DNA from: Anaerolineales bacterium
Lineage (GTDB): Bacteria > Chloroflexota > Anaerolineae > Anaerolineales > E44-bin32
Assembly: GCA_030608865.1 (NCBI GenBank)
Contig: JAUWDI010000092.1
Coordinates: 1-5,224 of the forward strand
Reading direction: 5' to 3'
DNA: 5,224 nt
A model generated the notes under the pieces. The model was not told where the DNA came from. It worked only from the letters and a program-made list of their open reading frames with translations, and did not search any database. How positions within the stretch are numbered: position 1 is the first letter of the stretch; every line of letters begins with the position of its first letter. The position numbers and the translations under genes are program-made. This document shows positions 1 to 5,224 of this stretch, piece by piece.

Positions 1-32
1 AATAATGATGAGTGGTCTTTCAGTTTCCACGC

Positions 33-2255
33 TTATTGGATCTTTCCTATGCCGCGTAGGACTCGCTCAGGCGTCAGCGGAAACGAATCAAACCAGGTGC
101 CGAGCGCATCATGAACCGCGGCGATGACTGCAGGTGCCAACGGGATATAGGGCATCTCAGCCATTCCCCGCGCCCCCCAGGGGCCAATAGGGTCGGGATA
201 CTCAAGGATCAGCGATTCAACCTTGTCGGGGATGTCCAACACAGTGGGAATGAGATAGGTCGAGAGTTGACCGGTCTGGACGTAGCCGCCCTCCTGTTGA
301 AAATCCTCCAGAATTGCGTAGCCAAGCGCCTGGACGACGGCACCCTCGATCTGTCCTTCAACCAACTGTGGGTTGATCGCCTGCCCTACATCATTGGCAG
401 AGATAACTTCCAGGACGCGTATTGCGCCGGTCTCCGTGTCCACCTCAACCGAGACAACCTGGGCGACGTAACCATACGCGAAATTAGGTTCTGACTTACC
501 CGTCTTCGGGTCAAGAGGTGTCGTCGCTGGCGGGCGGTACTGATAGAAAGCGATGGCTGGTCGTTCCCCATCTTTCCACTTTTTCAGCGCTTCTTCAGCC
601 GCACCCCGGATCGCGTTTCCGCTCATGAAAGTCAACCGCGAGGCGGATGCGGATCCCGAATCCGCAGTTTGCGCCGTATCAGAGACAATCAAGCGGACCT
701 TCTCAATCGGGGCACCGACTGCATCGGCGGTCATCTGCACCATTACCGTATGCGTCCCTTGTCCGACTTCCGCCCCCGCGTGATGCAGGACGACTTCCTC
801 AATCTCGGACTCGCCGTGTAATTCGATCTCCGCCGAGCACTGCTCTGGCGCACCAAACGAGAAGCCAACATTCTTGAAGCCGCAGGCGAAGCCTACGCCG
901 TGCCGGATGTGCTCTTCCTGTGTGTCATCAGAGGCTTTTAACTCAGGTCTGCTCCAACCACGCTCTGTATGTTTCCAACCGGCTCTTTCTGCAGCCTTTT
1001 CGACGACTTTGTCGATGCTTACGCCCTTCGGCAGAGGCGTATCCACAGAGAGAAGAGAACCTTCTTTCAGCAGGTTCCGAACCCTGATTTCCACTGGATC
1101 GATCCCCAGTGATTCGGCCAGCTTATTCATCTGCCCCTCAGCAGCAAATGCCCCCTGTGGTCCGCCAAAACCACGGAAGGCGCCGCCAGGAATGTGATTT
1201 GTATACACGGAATATGCATCTACCTTCACGTTCGGAATCTCATAAGGACCCGTGCACATCATGGTGGCATTACCAAGAACCTTGGTAGAGGTATATGCGT
1301 ATGCACCGCCGTCCTGGATCACATCAACCTCAGCAGCCGTGAGAACGCCATCTTTCGTGGCCCCCCACTTCGTCCTTAAGATGAAGGGATGCCGCTTGTG
1401 GTGACCGATGATCGATTCTTCCCGGGACCAGATGATCTTGACCGGCCTATCGATACCTTGCTGGTGCAAACGATAGACTGCGAGCGCCAGGACGATCTGG
1501 ATCGACATATCCTCCCGTCCGCCGAACGCCCCTCCAATCGCCGGGTAGATCACACGGATCTGATCCTGCGGCAGCCCCAATGCGTGGGCAACTTGTTCCT
1601 GGTCTTCATGCGTCCATTGTCCGGCGGCTTCGATCGTCACCCGCCCTTCTTCATCGATATAACTAATTCCCGCTTCTGGTTGAAGATACGCATGCTCCTG
1701 CCAAGGGGTATGGTATTCTCCTTCGATAATCACATCCGCTGCCCCAAAACCCGCCTCAAGATCCCCCTTCCGAATCTGGTAATGACAGAAGACATTGCTT
1801 CCATTGTCGGGGTGGATGAGGGAGCTTGATTCACGCATGGCTTCCAGTGGATCCAGAATCACTGGCAAATCCTCATATTCCACCATGATGCGCTTGACCG
1901 CCTCAGCGGCGATCGTTTCTTGGTCGGCAATAACCAGCGCGACCTGGTCACCAATAAACCGGACCCGGTCGGCATAGGGCTTGGATGACCCCGGGCCACA
2001 CAAGACAGGCTGATCGGGCATGATGAGACCATACTCGTTTACAGGCACGTCCTTAGCGGTGAAGACCGCCACGACACCGGGGATAGATTCAGCGGAGGTT
2101 GTATCAATCTTGGTGACGCGGGCGTGGGGTCGACCCGCAAAGAGAATCTTCATATATGCCTGGTTGGGTCGGTTGATATCCCCCGGGAAAAGGGCCTTTC
2201 CAGTGACTTTTCCAACAGCGTCGATGCGCTGGATTGATTTCCCAATCACAGACAT
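33..2255 (-). CDS. Xanthine dehydrogenase family protein, molybdopterin-binding (large, catalytic) subunit
   Basis: This 740-residue protein is a complete Mo-cofactor subunit of a molybdenum hydroxylase, which hydroxylates a heterocycle or aldehyde with water as oxygen donor and passes electrons to the 2Fe-2S and FAD parts. Visible in order: an N-terminal a/b hammerhead domain (about residues 10-135, starting IGKSIQRIDAVGKVTGKA), then the Mo-binding domains. Key motifs are WQEHAYLQPEA (185-195), GGAFGGRED (241-249), AFRGFGGPQG (359-368), GAEVGQGTHT (494-503), QVEGQ-type LVEGQIEGA (631-639) and GARGMAE (694-700). Glu700 matches the catalytic base. Glu248 and Arg361 match the purine-binding Glu802 and Arg880 of bovine xanthine dehydrogenase by motif alignment. 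The CO-dehydrogenase loop AYxCSFR is absent. Length is normal for the stand-alone family. The start is fixed by an in-frame TGA directly upstream and by GGAG six bases before the ATG. No signal peptide is visible, so it is probably cytoplasmic. Partners are the FAD/2Fe-2S protein encoded two genes upstream. Purine substrate is an inference; the family assignment is firm. Residue 699 is Ala where Gly is usual. Confidence 0.95.
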   Translation of the reverse strand: MSVIGKSIQRIDAVGKVTGKALFPGDINRPNQAYMKILFAGRPHARVTKIDTTSAESIPGVVAVFTAKDVPVNEYGLIMPDQPVLCGPGSSKPYADRVRFIGDQVALVIADQETIAAEAVKRIMVEYEDLPVILDPLEAMRESSSLIHPDNGSNVFCHYQIRKGDLEAGFGAADVIIEGEYHTPWQEHAYLQPEAGISYIDEEGRVTIEAAGQWTHEDQEQVAHALGLPQDQIRVIYPAIGGAFGGREDMSIQIVLALAVYRLHQQGIDRPVKIIWSREESIIGHHKRHPFILRTKWGATKDGVLTAAEVDVIQDGGAYAYTSTKVLGNATMMCTGPYEIPNVKVDAYSVYTNHIPGGAFRGFGGPQGAFAAEGQMNKLAESLGIDPVEIRVRNLLKEGSLLSVDTPLPKGVSIDKVVEKAAERAGWKHTERGWSRPELKASDDTQEEHIRHGVGFACGFKNVGFSFGAPEQCSAEIELHGESEIEEVVLHHAGAEVGQGTHTVMVQMTADAVGAPIEKVRLIVSDTAQTADSGSASASRLTFMSGNAIRGAAEEALKKWKDGERPAIAFYQYRPPATTPLDPKTGKSEPNFAYGYVAQVVSVEVDTETGAIRVLEVISANDVGQAINPQLVEGQIEGAVVQALGYAILEDFQQEGGYVQTGQLSTYLIPTVLDIPDKVESLILEYPDPIGPWGARGMAEMPYIPLAPAVIAAVHDALGTWFDSFPLTPERVLRGIGKIQ

Positions 2256-2312
2256 TCATTGCTCCAGGCGATGGTTGTTTCGAGTATCACTTAGACCCTC
2301 TAACTGGGTGGC
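2256..2312 (-). other. 57-base spacer between the DUF6909-like gene and the molybdopterin subunit gene
   Basis: The spacer holds the ribosome binding site at its end and one weak inverted repeat, ACCC (2295-2298) with GGGT (2306-2309), seven-base loop. That stem has no following T-run, so I do not call a terminator. I see no convincing promoter. The spacing is compatible with read-through from the gene upstream. Confidence 0.5.
2261..2266 (-). promoter_or_regulatory. Ribosome binding site of the molybdopterin subunit gene
   Basis: On the minus strand the sequence reads TGGAGCAATGAATG. Two ATGs overlap here. GGAG (2262-2265) lies six bases before the ATG at 2255, a good spacing, but only two bases before the out-of-frame ATG at 2259. 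This spacing, with the in-frame TGA at 2258-2256, selects 2255 as the start. Confidence 0.7.
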
Positions 2313-4019
2313 CTACGATCGCTGTCGCTCTAATTCTAGGTCGAATATGCGCCGCAGAGCTGCGGTGCTAATAGCGTAGGTTGGATCCATGCCGAAATAG
2401 GAAAGCGAGCCAGCCCCCAGGGTCTTCCCACGGGTCAGGGGAGTATCGGAGGCATAGTGGAGGACGCCAAGGTCAAATGGCAGACCATATAAGTTGACGA
2501 TCTCATTTATCGGATACCGTTTTGGACGGAAGAGTTCATATATTGCGGACAAGTAAGGGCTTGCCTCCATCTCGATGTCCGTATAGCCCTCTCGATAGAA
2601 CACATCCATGTAGCGCGGCGTTTGCAGGAACGTACCCAGCACACTTACGGCTTTCTGATTGTCAAGCACTGTTCCATAAACCAGGTCATCGCGTAGATCT
2701 GCGGCGCTGAAGGAATTCTCAAAGAGATACGTGTTGCGTGAATGTTCGTCATGGATAACTGCCGGGACCATCACGTCGCCAACGACACCATTCAGAGTCG
2801 CCGCCTTGCCCATGACGTAAACGCCGCGCAATTCTCCAAATCGTGTAGCAGCATGTGAGAGAATCAGGTAGGCAGCCATCCCCAGTGGATAGTCGATGTT
2901 CATAACAATCGCGTCAGAATCCTTAAGCCGATCAAGGTCCTCACGCCGGAGCCGTGTGTCGATCCAATCAGAGCGTATATTTTTAAGCTCGATAAGCTGG
3001 GCCTCAACGTCGAAAGCATGTTCGCTCTGAACGCGTACGATCCCAGCCTCTCGTTCGGCTTGTGCTCGCTGACTATGAGCATCTTTTCCATGCTCCGACC
3101 GCACATACTTCTTAAGTGTGTAGTAGAGAAAATTCTCTCGACTGGAAGGGATCTGTTTGGATTTGATCTCTTCCCATTCTTCCAGGAGCTTATGACACTC
3201 TGGTTGCTGCAGGTAGCGAACAAGTTCTTCTTCATGGCGCAGGGCATAACCGCTGATTAAGTTAACGATACTGTGGGCGTTACTGGAGACGAAATAAACC
3301 GGTCGCTGCAGGATGGAAGGCATCGCCTTCTCGATTCCTTCCCACCAGATTTGGGTCGCCTGGCGGTAATCATTTAGCGAACCTGCTAAGAGGCGGATTT
3401 TTAACCGCTTCTCCTTCGAGGCGATTGCAGTGAGCATCGTCCAGAATGACTCCCCCCAGGCATCGTGCAATCTCTTCAACTCATCGGTTTTCATCGCCAA
3501 TCCGGCAGCCAGAACCGCAAGCCCTTCATTCGTCTTGAGTGGGTCATTTAGAAATGTTCTAACCTGTTCACCTTGTAATAAGTGATGAAGTTTGTTCCAC
3601 TCGATTTGGTAGGCAGTTAAAAGCGGAACCATATCGTCGATATCTGAGCGGCTGGCGATGTAGCAGGCAAGTGTGTCTTTACCATCGAAGAAACTCCTCC
3701 GGCGGCGAGCCTGCGCCACAGCCGGCTGCCACTTCTCGACATTTCCGAATCCCTTGTTTGCGAAGACAGCCTGGCTTTGACCAAGCACAACTCGCTCCAC
3801 ATCTACGATGCAAGATGGCAAGCGAAGAGAACTGTAGATAAGCGCCGACGTATCCGGAGTTTCGGAACGCGCATCCGGATGAAGAGATGACCCCATGTTC
3901 GTGTGCACTTCCTCAAGCGAACGCACTCGCACATCCATTGTGGACCGTAATAGCGAGTAATACGTCCGCATGTAGAGCTCGATTTCTTCAGAGCCTGTGC
4001 GTGGCACGGTTCTATCCAT
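2313..4019 (-). CDS. DUF6909-like protein with a nucleoside-phosphorylase-like C-terminal domain
   Basis: This 568-residue protein has no experimentally known function that I can name. Its whole length resembles the uncharacterised DUF6909 family as I remember it: ARRRRSFF (104-111), SRSDIDDMV (123-131), LQRPVYFVSSNAHSIVN (237-253), VMGKAATLNGVVGDVMVP (402-419), VLGTFLQ (460-466), DIEMEASPY (481-489), HYASDTPL (521-528), GSLSYFGMDPTYAI (537-550). Residues about 365-560 read like the nucleoside phosphorylase (PNP/MTAN) fold: PLGMAAYLILSHA for the usual GxGKxxAA helix, GKAATL...VGDVMVP for GSAGGL...GDIVVS, DIEMEA for the ribose-binding VDMEAAA and YASDTP for the SD motif with the catalytic Asp. 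Glu485 and Asp525 would be the matching residues. The N-terminal 360 residues are mainly helical and unassigned; 258-345 is charged and may form long helices. No signal peptide or membrane segment is seen. The ATG follows a GAGGT site that overlaps the stop of the upstream gene. AMP-nucleosidase-like or purely regulatory roles are alternatives. The gene is certain, the family likely, the enzyme activity inferred. Confidence 0.8.
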   Translation of the reverse strand: MDRTVPRTGSEEIELYMRTYYSLLRSTMDVRVRSLEEVHTNMGSSLHPDARSETPDTSALIYSSLRLPSCIVDVERVVLGQSQAVFANKGFGNVEKWQPAVAQARRRRSFFDGKDTLACYIASRSDIDDMVPLLTAYQIEWNKLHHLLQGEQVRTFLNDPLKTNEGLAVLAAGLAMKTDELKRLHDAWGESFWTMLTAIASKEKRLKIRLLAGSLNDYRQATQIWWEGIEKAMPSILQRPVYFVSSNAHSIVNLISGYALRHEEELVRYLQQPECHKLLEEWEEIKSKQIPSSRENFLYYTLKKYVRSEHGKDAHSQRAQAEREAGIVRVQSEHAFDVEAQLIELKNIRSDWIDTRLRREDLDRLKDSDAIVMNIDYPLGMAAYLILSHAATRFGELRGVYVMGKAATLNGVVGDVMVPAVIHDEHSRNTYLFENSFSAADLRDDLVYGTVLDNQKAVSVLGTFLQTPRYMDVFYREGYTDIEMEASPYLSAIYELFRPKRYPINEIVNLYGLPFDLGVLHYASDTPLTRGKTLGAGSLSYFGMDPTYAISTAALRRIFDLELERQRS

Positions 4020-4025
4020 CGGTAT

Positions 4026-4031
4026 ACCTCA
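4026..4031 (-). promoter_or_regulatory. Ribosome binding site overlapping the upstream stop codon
   Basis: The minus strand reads TGAGGT, where TGA (4031-4029) is the stop codon of the 134-residue membrane protein and GAGGT is the ribosome binding site for the 568-residue protein, six bases before its ATG at 4019. This supports the chosen start and suggests translational coupling of the two genes. Confidence 0.75.
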
Positions 4032-4433
4032 ATATCTACGTTTCCTTTTCTCTCGCCGCTCTCTGCGCTTCTTGCGTTTCTCAGCCTTCCGGTCGATCGA
4101 GACATCTGTTTCACCCGGCCGAATAGGAAAGGCCATCGCGTAGATAACGCTGAGAACCGTGTAGCTTAGGAGTGTGAACAGAAAACCCACGATGAGCTTA
4201 ATCAGCAAACCGCCTCCCAGAAAAGGAGCGAATTTGGGATAAAAGGCAGCACGCGGGATGTACATCCAGCCGTTCTCAGCGTTGGCGCTCAGAAACCAAT
4301 CAGCGAAGAAATAACCAGCTGTGGCGAAGAGCGCAATCAGGATTAATCCCACCCCTCTCCACTTGGGATCTAACCTTTCCCGTTTTTCCCGGTCCTTATC
4401 GAGAGATCTAAAGCGGTAGGAATCTCGTCCCAT
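4029..4433 (-). CDS. Small two-helix membrane protein of unknown function with a basic C-terminal tail
   Basis: I do not recognise a named family for this 134-residue protein, though proteins starting like MGRDSYRFRSL and containing FPIRPGE seem familiar from Chloroflexota. It has a highly charged N-terminus (residues 1-26), a first hydrophobic helix at about 27-48 (GVGLILIALFATAGYFFADW), a loop of about 22 residues containing NAENGWMYIP, and a second helix at about 71-102. The tail from 116 to 133 is almost entirely Lys, Arg and Glu. Both ends are positive, so the positive-inside rule puts N- and C-termini in the cytoplasm and the short loop outside. The start has a strong GGAGGAGGA site. 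The stop codon overlaps the ribosome binding site of the next gene, so the two proteins are probably made together. The tail could bind nucleic acid, acidic lipid or an acidic partner; that is a guess. The gene itself is well supported by its start signal and clear topology. Confidence 0.85.
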   Translation of the reverse strand: MGRDSYRFRSLDKDREKRERLDPKWRGVGLILIALFATAGYFFADWFLSANAENGWMYIPRAAFYPKFAPFLGGGLLIKLIVGFLFTLLSYTVLSVIYAMAFPIRPGETDVSIDRKAEKRKKRRERREKRKRRY

Positions 4434-4540
4434 GACGGCTTCCTCCTCCTCGGCTCGCTAAGAACCGAGAATTCTTGCTATTAACTCCCATCAGGGAGCA
4501 TGTATCGCATTAATCATGTCACAACGATACCGCAAGAGAT
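4434..4540 (-). other. 107-base intergenic region with small inverted repeats
   Basis: This gap separates the FAD/2Fe-2S gene from the small membrane protein gene. It holds CTCCC (4485-4489) with GGGAG (4494-4498) around a four-base loop, the 5-bp repeat next to the ribosome binding site, and two longer repeats around 4502-4550 listed separately. The CTCCC hairpin is not followed by a T-run on the minus strand (TTAATAGC), so it is a poor intrinsic terminator. I found no -35/-10 pair good enough to call a promoter, so the downstream genes most likely depend on read-through, but a weak internal promoter cannot be excluded. Confidence 0.5.
4441..4452 (-). promoter_or_regulatory. Strong ribosome binding site of the small membrane protein
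   Basis: The minus strand carries GAGGAGGAGGA ending seven or so bases before the ATG at 4433, a near-perfect match to the anti-Shine-Dalgarno sequence in repeated GGA units. An inverted repeat just upstream, CTCGG (4465-4469 read on minus) with CCGAG (4453-4449), ends against this site and could partly mask it in RNA. The pairing is only 5 bp with an 11-base loop, so regulation is speculative. Confidence 0.7.
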
Positions 4541-4550
4541 TCATTGTGAC
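4502..4550 (-). repeat. Two interlocked inverted repeats (possible H-type RNA pseudoknot)
   Basis: GTATCG (4502-4507) pairs with CGATAC (4525-4530), and GTCACAA (4518-4524) pairs with TTGTGAC (4544-4550). The arms alternate rather than nest, and the 4518-4524 and 4525-4530 arms touch. In the minus-strand RNA this gives a 7-bp stem and a 6-bp stem joined by loops of 13 and 10 bases, a possible pseudoknot layout. One arm overlaps the last codons of the FAD/2Fe-2S gene. Repeats of this size arise by chance fairly often, so function is unproven. Confidence 0.35.
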
Positions 4551-5224
4551 TCAGAACCCGACTGCATTAGTCCAGCAGCGCGCTCGAAAGCAGAGAGTAT
4601 CTTATAGTAACCGGTGCAGCGGCACAGGTTACCTGTAATCGCCTGCTGGATCGAAAATATATCAGGCTCGGGCTGTTCTTCGAATAATTTAGCCCCCGCC
4701 ATCAAGAACCCCGGTGTGCAATATCCGCATTGCACTGCACCTTCCTCAATAAAAGCTTGCTGCAGTGGATGCAGCTTGTCATCCTGACTAAGCCCTTCGA
4801 TGGTAACGATCTCTGCCCCGTGCGCCCGCGGTGCGGGCACCATACAAGCCATCACCGCCACACCGTCGAGATAAACTGTGCAAGCACCGCATTCACCTTC
4901 CGCACAGCCCTCTTTCGTGCCGGTTAATCCCCCTTCCTCCCGCAAGAGACGCAGAAGGGTTTTATTAAACCCGCTATTGAAGCGATGAGGCTTCCCATTG
5001 ATGGTCGTCTCGATCGTTACGTCTTGATGATGTTCCTTGGAGTCCAATAGGGGTTGAATCGGTTGAACTCCCGATCTTCCCCGCAGCATCACTGGATTCT
5101 CGGGGAAGCCCTCTCGCTCGCTTTCATTATTAATCTGCCGCAGCGCCCGGAGTGTGCAAACTCGCACCATCTCCTGGCGGTATCCTGCGCTTCCCCGTAA
5201 ATCGTCAATAGGGCGAGCTGCAAG
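4541..5224 (-). CDS. Fused FAD-binding / 2Fe-2S subunit of the molybdenum hydroxylase (3' part; 5' end beyond the window)
   Basis: The frame is open to the right edge, giving 227 visible residues of a longer protein. The first 29 or so (LAARPIDDLRGSAGYRQEMVRVCTLRALR in two parts: 5224-5171, then 5170 on) are the typical C-terminal end of a CoxM/XdhB FAD-binding subunit. A linker of about 40 residues follows, and from about base 5020 a complete 2Fe-2S subunit begins (VTIETTINGKPHRF). Its plant-type ferredoxin cluster is held by CAEGECGAC plus a later Cys (bases about 4906-4844), and the second, all-helical domain cluster by QCGYC (about 4732-4719) and CRC (about 4624-4616). All eight cysteines are present. 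It passes electrons from the Mo centre to FAD in complex with the molybdopterin subunit encoded downstream. The domain order FAD then Fe-S is the reverse of classical xanthine dehydrogenase (Fe-S then FAD) but matches the coxM-coxS gene order. The Met at 5170 is internal and not the start. No stop or ribosome binding site separates the two halves, so the fusion is real in this sequence. Confidence 0.93.
   Translation of the reverse strand, partial: LAARPIDDLRGSAGYRQEMVRVCTLRALRQINNESEREGFPENPVMLRGRSGVQPIQPLLDSKEHHQDVTIETTINGKPHRFNSGFNKTLLRLLREEGGLTGTKEGCAEGECGACTVYLDGVAVMACMVPAPRAHGAEIVTIEGLSQDDKLHPLQQAFIEEGAVQCGYCTPGFLMAGAKLFEEQPEPDIFSIQQAITGNLCRCTGYYKILSAFERAAGLMQSGSESQ

Noticed and set aside
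1389..1829. Plus-strand open frame of 146 residues, and similar plus-strand frames at 111-494, 874-1197 and 2020-2379
   Set aside because: All lie opposite clearly coding minus-strand genes, and their translations show no recognisable domain. They are shadows.
33..2255. Annotation as aerobic CO dehydrogenase large subunit (CoxL)
   Set aside because: The active-site loop is AFRGFGGPQ, not AYxCSFR of form I or AYRGAGR of form II, so CO oxidation is not supported.
3803..4114. Minus-strand open frame of 103 residues across the junction of the membrane protein and DUF6909-like genes
   Set aside because: It overlaps both better-supported genes in another frame, and its product is a low-complexity Arg/Cys-rich translation typical of a shadow frame.
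4484..4499. Rho-independent terminator after the FAD/2Fe-2S gene
   Set aside because: The CTCCC/GGGAG stem is short and the following minus-strand bases are TTAATAGC, without a T-run.
4500..4540. Promoter built on TTGCGG or TTGTGA on the minus strand
   Set aside because: No hexamer resembling TATAAT lies 16-18 bases downstream; the best candidates match only two or three positions.
4518..4550. CRP/FNR-type operator formed by GTCACAA and TTGTGAC
   Set aside because: The half-sites are in the opposite order to TGTGA-N6-TCACA, and the 19-base spacer is far too long.
4541..5170. A 209-residue stand-alone 2Fe-2S gene starting at the Met at 5170
   Set aside because: The frame stays open upstream to the window edge and encodes the typical DLRGSAGYRQE part of the FAD subunit's C-terminal domain; the Met is internal.

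Overview
All four genes in this window lie on the minus strand, so transcription runs from the right edge to the left. The content is a molybdenum hydroxylase (xanthine dehydrogenase family) locus with two unrelated genes placed between its subunits. The organism is a bacterium of medium G+C. A fused FAD/2Fe-2S subunit, a roughly 740-residue molybdopterin subunit ending in GPWGARGM.E and a small two-helix membrane protein starting MGRDSYRFRSL together suggest Chloroflexota (Anaerolineae-like). This placement comes from remembered family resemblance, not from a search.

Layout in transcription order. (1) Positions 5224-4541: the 3' part of a gene whose product joins the C-terminal end of a CoxM/XdhB-type FAD-binding subunit to a complete 2Fe-2S subunit; the rest lies beyond the right edge. 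(2) A 107-base spacer (4540-4434) with several small inverted repeats, two of which interlock as an H-type pseudoknot could. (3) Positions 4433-4029: a 134-residue protein with two membrane helices and a very basic tail. (4) Positions 4019-2313: a 568-residue protein whose C-terminal part looks like a nucleoside-phosphorylase fold and whose whole length resembles the uncharacterised DUF6909 family. Its ribosome binding site overlaps the stop codon of gene 3. (5) Positions 2255-33: the molybdopterin-binding catalytic subunit. It carries the xanthine-dehydrogenase type of active-site residues rather than the CO-dehydrogenase loop.

The spacings (107, 9 and 57 bases), the common strand and the lack of a convincing terminator suggest one transcript. 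Genes 1 and 5 together supply all cofactor sites of one enzyme: FAD, two [2Fe-2S] clusters and the Mo-pterin. The point most worth a second look is the phosphorylase-like protein between them. Enzymes of that fold release or exchange purine bases, and the large subunit keeps the residues that bind purines in xanthine dehydrogenase. A route from nucleoside or nucleotide to free base to oxidised purine is therefore a reasonable hypothesis, though the sequence does not prove it. I see no RNA genes, CRISPR arrays, insertion sequences or long repeats. Positions 1-32, downstream of gene 5, hold nothing recognisable.
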